Shown: positions 23,175-35,514 of the stretch, piece after piece
How the letters are laid out: each line of letters opens with the position of its first letter
Numbering within the stretch: the first letter of the stretch is position 1
NCBI GenBank assembly: GCA_016165875.1
Contig: JABBOT010000007.1
Coordinates: 19,212,447-19,276,446 of the forward strand
DNA: 64,000 nucleotides
DNA from: Acanthopleura granulata
Taxonomy: Eukaryota; Mollusca; Polyplacophora; Chitonida; Chitonidae
Reading direction: 5' to 3'
Translations under genes and position numbers: made by a program
The notes under the pieces: generated by a model
The model's input: only the letters and a program-made list of their open reading frames with translations
Databases searched by the model: none
What the model was told of the DNA's origin: nothing

Positions 23175-25345
23175 TTCATATGCAACATCCATTATAACAC
23201 ATCCATCATATCGAACCACTCATCGTTTCATATACCACACCCATTCGTACAGCACACATATCATATTGGACACCTCATCGTTTCATATACCACACCAATT
23301 CGTACAGCACACATATCATATTGGACACCTCATCGTTTCATACAGCCCATGTATCATTTCCTTCACTTCACCCTTTCACACACCACATTCATAATTTCAT
23401 ACATCCACCCATCATTTCAAACACATACATCACACTCACCATTTCCAATGCCCCGCCCATCTTTTCATATCTATCATACATTCATCATTTTATACACCAA
23501 TCCAATTACTCCATACACCACACCAGTCTTTTCATATACACTAACTATTACTTCATACACCACAATCATCATGTCATACACAGCTATGCACAAACCACAT
23601 TCATCGTTTCATACACCACAATGCATACACCACACTCATCATTTCATACACCACAATACATACACCACACTCATCATTTCATACACCACAATACACACAC
23701 CACACTCATCATTTCATACACCACACACATCATTTCATACACCACAGTACATACATCACACTCATCATTTCGTACACCACAATGCATACATAACACTCAT
23801 CATTTCATACACCACAGTGCATACATCACACTCATCATTTCATACACCACAGTGAATATATCACCCTCATCATTTCATACACCACAATGCATACACCACA
23901 CTCATCATTTCATACACCACAATGCATACATCACACTCATCATTTCATACACCACAATGCATACACCACCCTCATCATTTCGTACACCACAATGCATACA
24001 TAACACTCATCATTTCATACACCACAGTGCATATATAACACTCATCATTTCATACACCACAATGCATACACCACACACACCATTTCATACACCACAATAC
24101 ATACACCACACTCATCATTTCATACACCACACTCATCATTTCGTACACCACAGTACATACACCACACTCATCATTTCATACACCACAATACATACACCAC
24201 ACTCATCATTTCATACACCACCCTCATCATTTCATACACCACAGTACATACATCACACTCATCATTTCATACATCACCCTCATCATTTCGTACACCACAA
24301 TGCATACATAACACTCATCATTTCATACACCACAATACATACACCACACTCATCATTTCATACACCACAATGCATACACCACACTCATCATTTCATACAC
24401 CACAATGCATACACCACACTCATCATTTCATACACCACAATGCATACACCACACTCATCATTTCATACACCACAGTACATACATCACACTCATCATTTCA
24501 TACACCACAATGCATACATAACACTCATCATTTCATACACTACAATACATACACCACACTCATCATTTCATACACCACAATACATACACCACACTCATCA
24601 TTTCATACACCACAATACATACATCACACTCATCATTTCATACACCACACTACATACACCACACTCATCATTTCATACACCACAATACATACACCACACT
24701 CATCATTTCATACACCACAATACATACATCACACTCATTATTTCATACACCACACTCATCATTTCATACACTACAGTACATACATCACAATCATCATTTC
24801 ATACACCACACTCATCATTTCGTACACCACAATACATACACCACACTCATCATTTCTTACACCACAGTGAATATATCACCCTCATCATTTCAGACACCAC
24901 AATGCATACACCACACTCATCATTTCATACACCACAATGCATACATCACACTCATCATTTCACACACCACGGTACATATATGACACTCATCATTTCATAC
25001 ACCACAGTGCATACATAACACCCATCATTTCATACATCACCCTCATCATTTCATACACCACAATACATACACCACACTCATCATTTCATACACCACAATA
25101 CATACACCACACTCATCATTTCACACATCACAGTACATATATCACACTCATTATTTCATACACCACAGTGCATACATAACACCCATCATTTCATACACCA
25201 CAATGCATACACCACACTCATCATTTCACATACCACAGCACATACATCACACCCATCATTTCATACACCACAGTACACACATCACACTCATCATTTAAAA
25301 TACCTAACCCATCATTTCATACCTATCATAAACACATTCATCATT
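23175..25345. repeat. Minisatellite, 35-bp unit, about 2.1 kb
   Basis: The consensus CATCATTTCATACACCACAA then TGCATACACCACACT is repeated about 55-60 times, with shorter 21-bp variants mixed in. The left edge (23180-23330) is a 57-bp higher-order form. The unit has no stop codon in any plus-strand frame, so a 565-codon His/Thr/Ser-rich frame (23321-25018) and others run through it. Thirty-five is not a multiple of three, so three units make a 35-residue peptide period. There is no start context, splice site or unique sequence, so I treat it as non-coding. Confidence 0.9.
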
Positions 25346-25379
25346 TGTTACACCACACCCATATTTTCATATACCTGTC

Positions 25380-25820
25380 AGGAAAGCAAAAAACAAAAGG
25401 AAAACAAAATTCATAAAAAGCTTCACCTAGATAGTGTCAGACTAGATGTTCACAAATGTTAATCCTGTAAGAGGTGAATAGGATACACCGCTTAACTCTT
25501 TTGAATCTCTTGGGTTACATCCCCCTTTTAATTACCTTGCCGAAAGAAATAATATCGCTTCTTCTTACCTGGTTGGAGAAAATCGTAATATCAGTTGGAT
25601 CAGAGTACATAGCTTTCGAGAGACACTTCTGTCTCTGGGACCCTGTTTCGTTTTGTGTCTAATCCCGCTTTTCCCAGGGGACATGGGCCGTGTGTTCCGT
25701 ATGGGTTATGACCGCCACGTTGGATGCATGAACATTTGCAATCATATGGCAAATGAGATACATATTTGATAATCGACACCATATGTACTAATATAGTGGA
25801 AATTGATTTTATTCACTATG
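25380..25820. other. No assigned gene
   Basis: Several overlapping open frames on both strands (for example 25474-25662 plus and 25600-25782 minus) have no recognisable motif. Confidence 0.35.
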
Positions 25821-25825
25821 GTTTA

Positions 25826-26212
25826 AGGCAACAATCAGATGTCACTAGCGCCTCTCTCGGTAAGTCGTTCAGTAGCGGAGTATGGTATCAGGCAACAATC
25901 AGATGTCACTAGCGCCTCTCTCGGTAAGTCGCTCAGCAGCGGAGTATGGTATCAGGCAACAATCAGATGTCACTAGCGCCTCTCTCGGTAAGTCGTTCAG
26001 TAGCGGAGTATGGTATCAGGCAACAATCAGATGTCACTAGTGCCTCTCTCGGTAAGTCGTTCAGTAGCGGAGTATGGTATCAGGCAACAATCAGATGTAA
26101 CTAGCGCCTCTCTCGGTAAGTCGTTCAGCAGCGGAGTATGGTATCAGGCAACAATCAGATGTCACTAGTGCCTCTCTCGGTAAGTCGTTCAGTAGCGGAG
26201 TATGGTACCAGA
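25826..26212. repeat. 64-bp tandem array, six copies
   Basis: The unit starts AGGCAACAATCAGATGTCAC, continues TAGCGCCTCTCTCGGTAAGT and ends GGAGTATGGTATC. Copies differ at only a few positions (C/T and T/C changes, one C to A). It is the youngest array in the window. Each copy contains CTCGGTAAGTCG, a consensus 5' splice-site sequence on the plus strand. Confidence 0.92.
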
Positions 26213-26620
26213 GGCGTGTCATTTTCTTGTAGCAATTGAGAAATCCGTGTCAGGAATTGCACGGTTTTAGGTTCAACTGAACATTAGAAATTTTGAAACC
26301 GGTCTGTCATATCAGTTTCAAATATTATTAACTTACTTTGTTGTATGCAAGTGGATAAGAATACTGATAGTGAAGACAAAATGTTGAAAGTATTTCCACG
26401 GGAAACCATTTTAACTATAAACACTTAGTTGGTTTAACCATATCTCTCATTGTATAGCTTGCGTTCACAAAGATCGATCTGGCCCAAGCTCTCTTCCTTT
26501 AATTAGCTACATAAAAGAAAAGAAACACGTATCTAGAGTCCTAGAGTCACTGACGCATGACAATCACTTGTTCTGTACATGTATAATTATATACATATAA
26601 ACATAAGAAAGGCTTTGGTT
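26213..26620. other. Likely 3' untranslated/downstream region of the sulfotransferase
   Basis: AT-rich sequence between the 64-bp array and the sulfotransferase stop codon. No other feature was recognised. Confidence 0.4.
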
Positions 26621-29600
26621 TTATGGTAGTTTTCTGTGGGGCACTCTAAACTCCGCCAGTTCTGTCTCAGATGACAAAACTGGGAAGCGTCCGTGAGCGA
26701 TAAGCTCACCACAAAGCCGGGTTATCAACTTTACCCTTTCGAATGTAATGCTTTTTACCCAAGAATAAGCCGACTCCGTGGAATTTTTTCTAAACGTGTC
26801 CAGCACCTGTCCATCCTTGTCAGAGTTTGTACTCTTCACTATCCAGTCAATGACATCACGTTCAACGGCCACTCCCAACCACGCGTATATCTTGTGTAAC
26901 ATCTCCACAGGGTGCTGCGCCAAGTCCTCATAAATCACCTCAAGGAAAGTCCCAGGATATTGTTTTTCCAGTTCCAATCTTGTCTCCAAATCATCTCGTA
27001 CCGAGTCACAAACACGCTGCGGGATCAACTCTCGGCCCACTTTCGGCGCCTCTAAGTTCAACCAGGATTGAATATGTCCGCGAGGATCTCGCAGTAAATG
27101 GATGACCTTGAGAGAAGGATGTTTTTTTAACAAATCAGGGACAAGTTTCATAGGCGTCCGAATAGTTTTGAGCATGCGTATTGGAGCCGTTAGACATGCA
27201 CTTCGTATATCATTGGCACATTCCTGGATTGTTTCCAAACAGCTGCGAAATTTTGAAAGCACATTAGATTTAACTGAGAAATGCATGAGTGTCGGTTTGT
27301 CTACACCTGTAATGTCGCAGTTGAATAAGGACTCCAAGACATGCAGTTGGTACTGCGTCTGAAGCCCTTCTCGGATCTCTGGCCTGAAAGCAAACAAACA
27401 AACTAAATGTTGTTTTTGCTGATTTGCTAGGTACAGTAACATTGCGGGGTGGTTTGAATCGGGAGCATACGAACTAAACGTTTTTAACTTACATGTATGA
27501 ATTGACAAATAGTAACACAAAATGAATGGATTCACTCTTATATATTAAACCATATCTCTGAAATATCTCTATTGTCGGAATGATTAATTATATTAAAGAT
27601 TTCACCGCCTGCGGAAGAATATGTTTTGATAATCAACTGTGAGTGGGTTTATAGGGCCTGTAGCGGCTGGAATATCTAATTTACGGCCTTTTCAGCATAG
27701 ATAAAGTAAACCGGTAGCTAATACGTTCGACTGAAGTCAACGGAACGCGTAAAGTATGGCATAAACACCAAGCAACTGCATGTTGATTCGTCCAAAAAAA
27801 AAAAATCATTGTTTAAGTGAAAACTTCTTGAGCATGGCATTAAACAACAATAAAATAAATAAATAAATGACTATATCGAGAGGAAATATTCTATAATCAT
27901 TTTCTTCTGAAAATCTCAGAGGATTATAAAAAATCCGCCGATGTCTAATTGAAGAATTATGGATTCAATGTGAAACATTTGAACAATACATAATCTTTAG
28001 AAACTCTTCTTCGTTATTCTCTGGGGTCAATAGGACTTACCACTTTGTACCATTTATAAGTACAGGGGCTTCGTCCGTCTCTGAATAACGAAACTGCAAG
28101 GCCCAGAATGGCTCAAAGACGTAAAACGTGCGGTTTGTTCGCTGTATGAGCTCAGAGGTCAGCGATGACCCCGTACGAAAGTAGGCTAGCACCAGCACTT
28201 TCACCGGTTCACTCTTGGAACTCATTTCATAAGAGAAAACTGAATCTTGTGGAGTAATCATCCCAAAGTCTGGTTTATCTGCAAATGGACAAGAGGAAAG
28301 GTTTTATCATCCCTGGCCTATAACTATCGGTTGGACTTGTCCACAACAGAATACTGGAAAATGACTGTGTGCAAATTATACAGCGGAATCCCAGTGGCAC
28401 ACTGTAAATATCAGTGTTTAACTTATAAACACTTTTATGCATCAGATATCAAACACGTTTAGTTTACTATAGGTACTAAAGGTCTATATAGTGTATGCTT
28501 GTGTACTACCTAAGTGTTTCATTAGCATACAGGGACCAAAAGGCCCGACTTACTTCAGGACTTGTAAATACTTTTATGCATCAGATATCAAGCACTTGGA
28601 GATTATAGCATTGTACTATAGGTCTATATACATGTTTTAGAGACTTATGTTTAAGACGTAAATATATGTGTATATTTATTAAACACGCTTGTTTGAAGTT
28701 TAACCACGGATTAAACGCGTTGGGCGTTGGTCATTTTACAGTGTTTGCTCTGCTGCTCCATACAAAATGCCAGTGACACGTGTCAATTCTGGCCGTTACG
28801 CTGCTGTTCTTTTGTACTACCTTAAAGTGTTTCATTAGCATACAGGGACCGAAAAGCGTGACCTACTCCAGGAAAGAACAAGACAGCCTTGTTAAGTGTG
28901 GGAAGAGTTCAATGTGAGTGTAGCTGAGTTTTGAACTTCGTGACTGTTGTGTTACGGGGCTATCGGATAGTAGAGTGAGATAGGCATTCTACTACGCTAC
29001 TGAGTAACACATATAAATGTGTTACATCTGAAATGTGTTAAAATGTGATGAGAACGCAGCACTTTGAGTAATTCTAGACCAGTGACGTCTAATAAATTGG
29101 ATTTAAGATCACTTACTTAATTCTACTTAAGACATGGTGCTAGGGGGTGTAAGTTGTTATGTCTTAAACATTTACACGAACAATTAGAATAAAGCCCTAA
29201 CTGAGGTCAACTGACAAGTGGCCGGATTCCACCGGTAAGTTGAGACCATTTGTCAACAATCACACTGTCGTCGCTGCTCTATTCTGTGATCGTTTTATAT
29301 AACACCGTATTCCTCAGGAGCAACGGTCGATAGTTGCCTTTTTGACTTAAGTACTTAGTTAATAACGGTATATACTCTGCGATTATTAAAGATTATAAAA
29401 GTACACTCCGCATTAAGGTGAGGTGTAATCGACCTCAGGAGACTCACTGACGTGGAATGGACCACGTGTCACTTTTGCCACGTGGAGATTTTTCAAAGCC
29501 TCCTGTTACTCTGATTTGCCAGCTTTTGTCTCTATGGAACGTATGACTCTTTGTCTATGTCTCTTCATGAATGTTCAACAGTTCAGTTTAAAACACCGCA

Positions 29601-32600
29601 TAACGTCATGTCACGCGTAACGTTAAATCAAAGTAATCAAGCCAATGCTATCCTGTGCCGCAGGATTAACGCACCAGAAAGAGACAGGGCTCATGTACTG
29701 TTACCGAAACACGATGACAGCACTTGCCCTAACGTCAGAGAAATGTTCAGGTCGGCACGGACGCCTGGTATTAGGCGTGCGAACTTCCAATTTCACTCTA
29801 TTCGACCATCCGCATGTTTGATGGAAAGTAATTCATTTCTAATGAACCCTTTAACCACTTCAACGTTAAATGGGGATCTGAGATGTCTTTGAATGAAAAC
29901 TGTTGTTGTATGCCTTTATCATGAAGGGATTCACATTAGGTGAACGTTTGGCCTCCGGGCCATATGTCTGAAGTAAATGTACTAGCTTGTCTTGATTAAG
30001 GATTGGTTTGGTGTAGGTTTAGGGCTAAATTGTGTTGGAGAAACGATGCGTTGTTTGTCCGCATGAACGGAAAGAATCGCCCCTAAAATAGTGTTCCATT
30101 TTCAGTCATATGACTGAAAAATTGCTGAGTACGACGTAAAATACAAGCATACATACATATACACACATACATATAAACGTATGTCACATTCTCCTTATAA
30201 CCCGCACGGATAGCGCAGTTGGTAGAGGATCCGCTTTCGGACGGGGAAATCTGGGTTCATACCTGGGTCGAGTCATACCCAAGACTTTAAAAATGGTACA
30301 TCCGGCTTCCTCGCTGGGCGCTCAGCTAGAGGATAGAGGATGGACTGGTCGGCCAGGTGTCAGTAAAATATGACTGGGTGAGGGGGCAAGTCGTCTCGGT
30401 TAGGCTGCACCAGATAAAAGATACGACGGAAATCCCTCCTGCACCTAGGAGACACCGCCTTCGTATAAGTGAAATATTCTTGAGTAAGGCGTTAACAATA
30501 AGCATTCATTCATTCATTCTCCTTATGCCAGGAGCTGAGCTTACAGAGCCTATACAAGTGGTTTGTTTTGGCAAAATAACTTGATCACCGCAAATCCAGT
30601 TAAATTTTAGTGTTATTTTAGAATAATCCCCAAATTTCCCTTTCACTAATTATGAAAATCGTATGTGTCACTTTTCAAAATGGGCAGAAAAGTTCCTGAA
30701 ATATTTAGTGCGGGTAGCAGTTATAACTGTTTCAAATACCAGACTCATATTTTAGCACTATAAATAATACAGGTGAGTCTGATATATTCTGAAATGCAGT
30801 TATTCGAGTTAAGTAAGTACCCCATGGCGTAGGCACTGTACTTAATTTTATAAGCAATCTTTCGAGAAGACATAACGTATCCTTTCAGCAACCAATAAAC
30901 ACGTATAAGCATTCCTTACAGACGGTGTTCTCCTTGTATTATCGTTGGCTAAATTAACTGAATACTTACTCTGTGCCAATTTAGTACGCACTGAACTGTA
31001 AACACTGGAATGTGGATGTACACCTTTGTACCGAGTTGTTTTGGCAACTAAGTTTATCAACCTAACGTCAGAAAAAAATTTCCGAAACACATTCTTTGTT
31101 AATTAAACGTTCACGGCTTTAATATTTGTCTATTTCATTTTTAAACTAATATCACGTATAAACTGGAAAATCATTACAGCAATAAATATATACTTACATA
31201 TATCAGTCTTTCTATTCTGCTGGCGAAGACTCCAAATAAATAAGAGTACAAGGATCATTGCCACAAATATGACGTGTTTCCTCCAGCCTCTCTTACATAG
31301 CCAGAAGGAGCATATCTCACACGGCAAATGAGGGGACAAGGTAGCTGAGAATACCAAATAAGGGAAAAATGGTGTACTGATGTTTTGCTAGTTTTTAATA
31401 CCTATACCTACTCAAATTGAGTATGTGGGAAGGTCGCCAGCAACCCGCTTATGGTCGAAGGTTCCCCGGGGGCTCTACTCAGTTTCCTCCTACCATAATG
31501 CTGGGCGCCATCGCATAATTGAAATATTCTTGAGTACTGAGTGAAAAACCATTGAACTAACTAACTAACTAACTAACTAACTAGCTAGCTAACTAACTAA
31601 ATAAATAAACACACAAACAAACAAACAAACATTAAATAAATAAATAGACAAATAAATAAATACTCATATTGATGACAGAAACATATTCATCTTATTGAAA
31701 AATATAAAGAATATTGAATATTGGGCATATTGTTCTGCTTGCTTGGTTTTCCGTTGACGAGCCCATACCAGGTGGTAACAGGCTGGTTACCAATACCAAT
31801 CAGGTTACATGGTTATATGGTTACATGGTTATGCTTAATCACAACTGTGCTTTAACAACGATTGCGAAATAAGGCTTTAACCAAACTGTTGGTTATTGGT
31901 AACAGATCTGTAACCAACTTGACCAGAATCGCTTCATTCGACGTGAAGCTGTTCAGTCATGGATTGATACGGGGCAGTTTATTACAGCCAAAAACTGATT
32001 GGGTAAGGACCAGCATGTACCAAGGCACTTCCCTATTATCTTTTCCTCTAAAAGGACATAAATCAACAAAATGAAGCTATGGTGGTAAAAAGATCATTAC
32101 TGTGTCTGAAAATTTTTTTACTGAAATTTTAAGAATTGTTTTCATCAAACAAAATGCAGTCAAGTGTTTTAAGTGTACGGTGGGTTTTTGGATCATATTG
32201 GTAATGTGTTTCGCCGAATGAGGTCAAAAATCTTTTTGTACACCTTTATGTTCATTTGTCAGTAAAGTTCTTGTGAACCGTACTCCTGTAATACATGCCT
32301 GTGTATGAAAGAGGTAATATGACATTGACCTTCCCACGTCCCACGGCCGGAGAGGAAACCAGCATGAGCTGAACTTGAATTCACAGCGACCATATTGGTG
32401 GAAGGCTTCTGGGTCATTGCTCTGCGCCAGCGCGCTAACCGACTGAGCCACGGAGACCCTCAGAGGTTTATAAGTGCCACTGATGTAACTTAGTCCGAAG
32501 TTTTCTATTTTTTCTTTTTTTGTGTTACTTCGGTGACTTATTGAACAGGTAATTAACGAAGAGAAAACAATAATTAAATAATGTTGATAATGATCTCCGC

Positions 32601-32951
32601 AGTTAAAATATTTTTTTATGTCAAAAGAAAATCTAAGGTAAAAGAAAATTTCTGAGATTGGTAAAAAAATTAATTTCCTGTGTCAAAGAATAGCTGTTTT
32701 GCAAAATTGCTGAAAAAATTCCTTGATACGCTGTTGAACTGACAAAGGAAAACACACTAAAAATTCAGCTAAACTGAATGACACCATTAAATGAACACCA
32801 TAATTTGTGCGTCCTCGAACATCGTCAACAACGGCACAGTTTATGGTTTTCTTTTCCCGCGACATAAATGTAATCGCTTTACATTACAGATGGATCAGAA
32901 ATGTATTTTCCAAAATGTTGTGTAATATATGTACTTACTCTCAGAATCCAT
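26621..32951 (-). CDS. Carbohydrate-type sulfotransferase, complete four-exon gene
   Basis: Predicted Golgi type II membrane enzyme moving sulfate from PAPS to a sugar. Exons (minus): 32951-32939, 31344-31198, 28278-28041 and 27383-26621; 1161 nt, 386 residues. All donors are GTAAGT, all acceptors are pyrimidine-rich, and phases agree. The ATG at 32951 follows an in-frame TGA eight codons earlier on the far side of a 5' open stretch. A short cytosolic tail precedes a membrane segment at about 29-44 (VIFVAMILVLLFIW). The 5'-phosphosulfate loop is at about 82-97 (LVLAYFRTGSSLTSEL, R88). The 3'-phosphate site is at about 224-240 (LKVIHLLRDPRGHIQSW, R231 and S239 in the usual spacing). The length matches the CHST1-7 family (about 390-480). 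Substrate cannot be told. Introns hold SINEs, a MITE and duplications. No disabling change was seen. Confidence 0.85.
27815..27870 (+). mobile_element. SINE family A tail fragment
   Basis: CTTCTTGAGCATGGCATTAA ACAACAAT followed by AAATAAATAAATAAA. It lies in the last sulfotransferase intron. Confidence 0.55.
28431..28872. repeat. Two interleaved direct duplications in an intron
   Basis: 28431-28490 (ACTTTTATGCATCAGATATC...GGTCTATATA) is repeated with changes at 28570-28630. 28500-28560 (AAGTGTTTCATTAGCATACA GGGACC...) is repeated at 28812-28872. The order a, b, a', b' suggests one older tandem duplication of about 140-300 bp with later divergence and insertion. Confidence 0.7.
30100..30165 (+). 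mobile_element. SINE family B 3' end
   Basis: TATGACTGAAAAATTGCTGA GTACGACGTAAAATACAAG followed by (CATA)n. Confidence 0.65.
30198..30522 (+). mobile_element. Chimeric SINE (B head and body, A 3' end, C-type tail)
   Basis: A tRNA-like head has TAGCGCAGTTGG (A box) and GGGTTCATACC (B box). The body has GTCATACCCAAGACTTTAAA AATGGTACAT and CAGTAAAATATGACTGGGTG as in family B. The 3' end, TATAAGTGAAATATTCTTGAG TAAGGCGTT, is that of family A, and the tail is (CATT)n as in family C. It lies in intron 2 of the sulfotransferase. Confidence 0.7.
31418..31672 (+). mobile_element. SINE family A, 5'-truncated, with expanded tail
   Basis: TGTGGGAAGGTCGCCAGCAA, CCTCCTACCATAATGCTGGG and TTGAAATATTCTTGAGTACT are followed by (CTAA)n, (ACAA)n and (AAAT)n runs of about 120 bp. 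Confidence 0.75.
32072..32330 (+). mobile_element. Second copy of the MITE-like family, truncated
   Basis: Matches 2780-3060 in order: GTGTCTGAAAATTTTTTTACTG, GGTGGGTTTTTGGATCATAT, GAACCGTACTCCTGTAATAC, GAGGTAATATGACA. The right arm is missing and a SINE A begins exactly there. It lies in intron 1 of the sulfotransferase. Confidence 0.6.
32330..32461 (-). mobile_element. SINE family A head fragment
   Basis: Reverse strand: CCCACGGCCGGAGAGGAAAC, GAATTCACAGCGACCATATT and GCGCTAACCGACTGAGCCAC, ending in the A box. The 3' half is absent. Confidence 0.7.
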
Positions 32952-33269
32952 GGTAAAGCCTTTAACCAACTTCTGCACAGCGACAGCAGTTTCTCATCGA
33001 ATTGTGGGCAAGGTGCGAGACAGCCGAGATATTATATGAACAGCTGTTCCTAGCTTTCATACACAAGGCGAACAATACGCCATGAATGACAGCTGACGAA
33101 AATTTCTATCCAGTCTGTGTTGAACAGTAGTGAAATATGGACTGAACAGAACAGTCACCCAATATTTGATATTAGTTTTGCCATCTTGAAATTTGCTTAC
33201 GTTTCTCCCGATACCCGAAGTCGATAACCATGCACTTACCTGCGATCATAACGCCATATTTAACGCTAG

Positions 33270-34352
33270 AGGTGGAGTTATACCATGCCTACAATCACAC
33301 CTCTACAACCACATATTATCGTAACTGCAAACACACACAATACCATCTCTACAATCGCACACTATAACAACAACTAGCACATACCATGCGATCCCTATAA
33401 ACATATACTATGCCATTATAGTCACAAACTATAACATACCAATAACCAACCACTACACCACCCGTACAGACACACATCATACCAACTGCACAAGCACGTT
33501 ATACAACCCGTACAAAAGCACATTATACAATTGGCACAACGGCACACTATACCACCCGCATCACGGTACACTATACCACCCTCACAACCGCACACTATAC
33601 CACCCGCACCACGGTACACTATACCACCCTCACAACCGCACACTATACCACCCGCACAACGGCACACTGAATCATCTTTACACCAACCATACAAGCACAC
33701 TATACCGTGCTTACAACCACACAATATACCATCCGTACAAGAATAAATTACACAGTTTCGATCTCTACCATCTCTTCAACGACTCACTTCACCATCTCTA
33801 CGAAAGCACACTATACCATCCCTAAAATCACAATTGTAAACACACATTATACCATTCACACAAGCAGACACTATGCCATACCTACGACCACATACTATAC
33901 CACCGGTACAAACACACAGTATACCATCGCCTCATCGGTAAACTCTACAGCCAAACACTACACCAACCGTACAAGCGCACTAAATCATCTCTACAACCAC
34001 ACACTATACGATCTGTACAACCACACACTATACGATCTGTACAACCACACACTATACCATCTGCACAGCCACACACTATACCATCTCTGCAACCACACAT
34101 TATGTCATCTGCACAAACACACACTATACCATCTCTACAATCACACGCTATATCATCTACACAAACACACACTATACGACCTCTACAACTACACACTATA
34201 CCACCTACACAACCACACACTATACCATGTGTACAACCACACATACAATCTCTACAACCATACACTCTACCATGGGCACAACCACAGACTATACCATCTC
34301 TACAACCACACACTATATCATCTACACAACCACACACTATACCATCTCAATG
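33270..34352. repeat. Minisatellite, about 24-bp unit
   Basis: The consensus CCACACACTATACCATCTCT ACAA is repeated about 45 times, more regular after 33960. Because the period is a multiple of three, long frames run through on both strands: plus 33707-34405 (YNHTLYHL repeats) and minus 33945-34337 (CGCRDGIV repeats). There are no splice sites or unique ends, so these are treated as non-coding. Confidence 0.88.
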
Positions 34353-34499
34353 AAAACTGGCGGCTGTCTCCATCTTACATATCACCAGACATATCTACTA
34401 TCTAAGTACATTATTTCTCACATATTTCTATGGGAAAAGGTGTTATAGATTGCTTGGGAAATGTATTGTTTGGAAATGAAAGCATAGGATTTGACGCTT

Positions 34500-34735
34500 A
34501 GATTGTCAACCTGTCAGTCTGTGTGTCTGTTTACTTCTCTGCTCCCACTCTATCTACCTGCTCCTCAGTCAATCTGCCTGTCCAGTTCAACCTGTCGTGC
34601 AATCTGTCTATCTGCCAATCTCTCCAACTGTCAATATGTCTACCTGTTAATCTGTTTATCTGTCAATCTGTTTGTATATCAGTCTGATTGCCTCTCAGTC
34701 TGTTTGCGTATCACTCTGATTCACAAAGAATATCT
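34500..34735. repeat. Degenerate CTGTCAATCTGT repeat
   Basis: Octamer-like units such as CTGTCAAT and CTGTCTAT are repeated with many changes. The 101-codon frame here is a repeat product. Confidence 0.7.
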
Positions 34736-34799
34736 CTCAATAAATTGTTATGCAATGACGTGGATGGAATGGTATGCACAGGAACTAATTCAGTAATTT

Positions 34800-35310
34800 T
34801 TTGTTGTGATCCCCATCGGGGAACTTATTCGTGAATTTTAAACGATTCTTCACGATTGGCAGATGGGACAGAAATGTAGAGTAGTGTCCCTTTTGGGACG
34901 GTAGTTCGGGAATTTGTACGGTTTAATTTGGCGGAGTTGCGCAATGGGAGTGCCCTGCAGTTCTTGTATGTGAATAATGTGCTATTTATGAACAAAAATG
35001 AGTAAAATATGTGTTGGCAGACCAGTTTTTTCCTTTAATATTTACTGTCGATCTCCTTACATTTTAAACTGATCCTTCCTCCGACCAAGGTTTTAGCCTG
35101 TTTCGTTCCATGGGAAATCTACATTGAATGACAATAAGGATGATGTCTTAGGTATGACGGACTAAATCGTCCATACTACGACCCATTTGCCATGGGCATT
35201 CTACTAATTAAGTATTATAAGCTCGTGTGTTTTTTTTTTTCCATTTCATTTCGTACTGGAATTTTGTTGATACACACATTTAAGTAGGCATGTCTCGCAT
35301 TCGTAGGCAG
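34800..35310. other. Gene-free stretch
   Basis: AT-rich sequence with a T-run near 35230. Nothing was recognised. Confidence 0.4.
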
Positions 35311-35314
35311 ACAG

Positions 35315-35490
35315 CCTTGGTGGCCTGGTTATTAGAGCGGCCGTCTGTAAGTCGTGAGATACGGGATCAATCCCGGTGTCACTATAATGTGACTAGGTGG
35401 GATGTCATATCTCGTACATTCTAAGAGCTCCTCCTCGTCGTACCACTGAAAAATAGTACGACGTAAAACCCAAGCACACATACATTGTAT
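35315..35490 (+). mobile_element. SINE family B, shortened copy
   Basis: Head GGCCTGGTTATTAGAGCGGC and GATCAATCCCGG (B-box position), TATAATGTGACTAGGTGGGA, then CACTGAAAAATAGTACGACG TAAAACCCAAG. The middle is deleted. Confidence 0.7.
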
Positions 35491-35514
35491 ATAGACATAC
35501 ATATACATTAACAG

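Noticed and set aside
23175..25345. CRISPR-like regular repeats
   Set aside because: Repeats are directly adjacent without unique spacers, and the genome is eukaryotic; it is a minisatellite.
29551..29892. 113-codon plus-strand frame
   Set aside because: Lies in a sulfotransferase intron on the opposite strand, with no motif, splice signals or recognisable composition.
33945..34337. Cysteine-rich 130-codon frame on the minus strand
   Set aside because: It is the complement of the 24-bp minisatellite and has no unique sequence.
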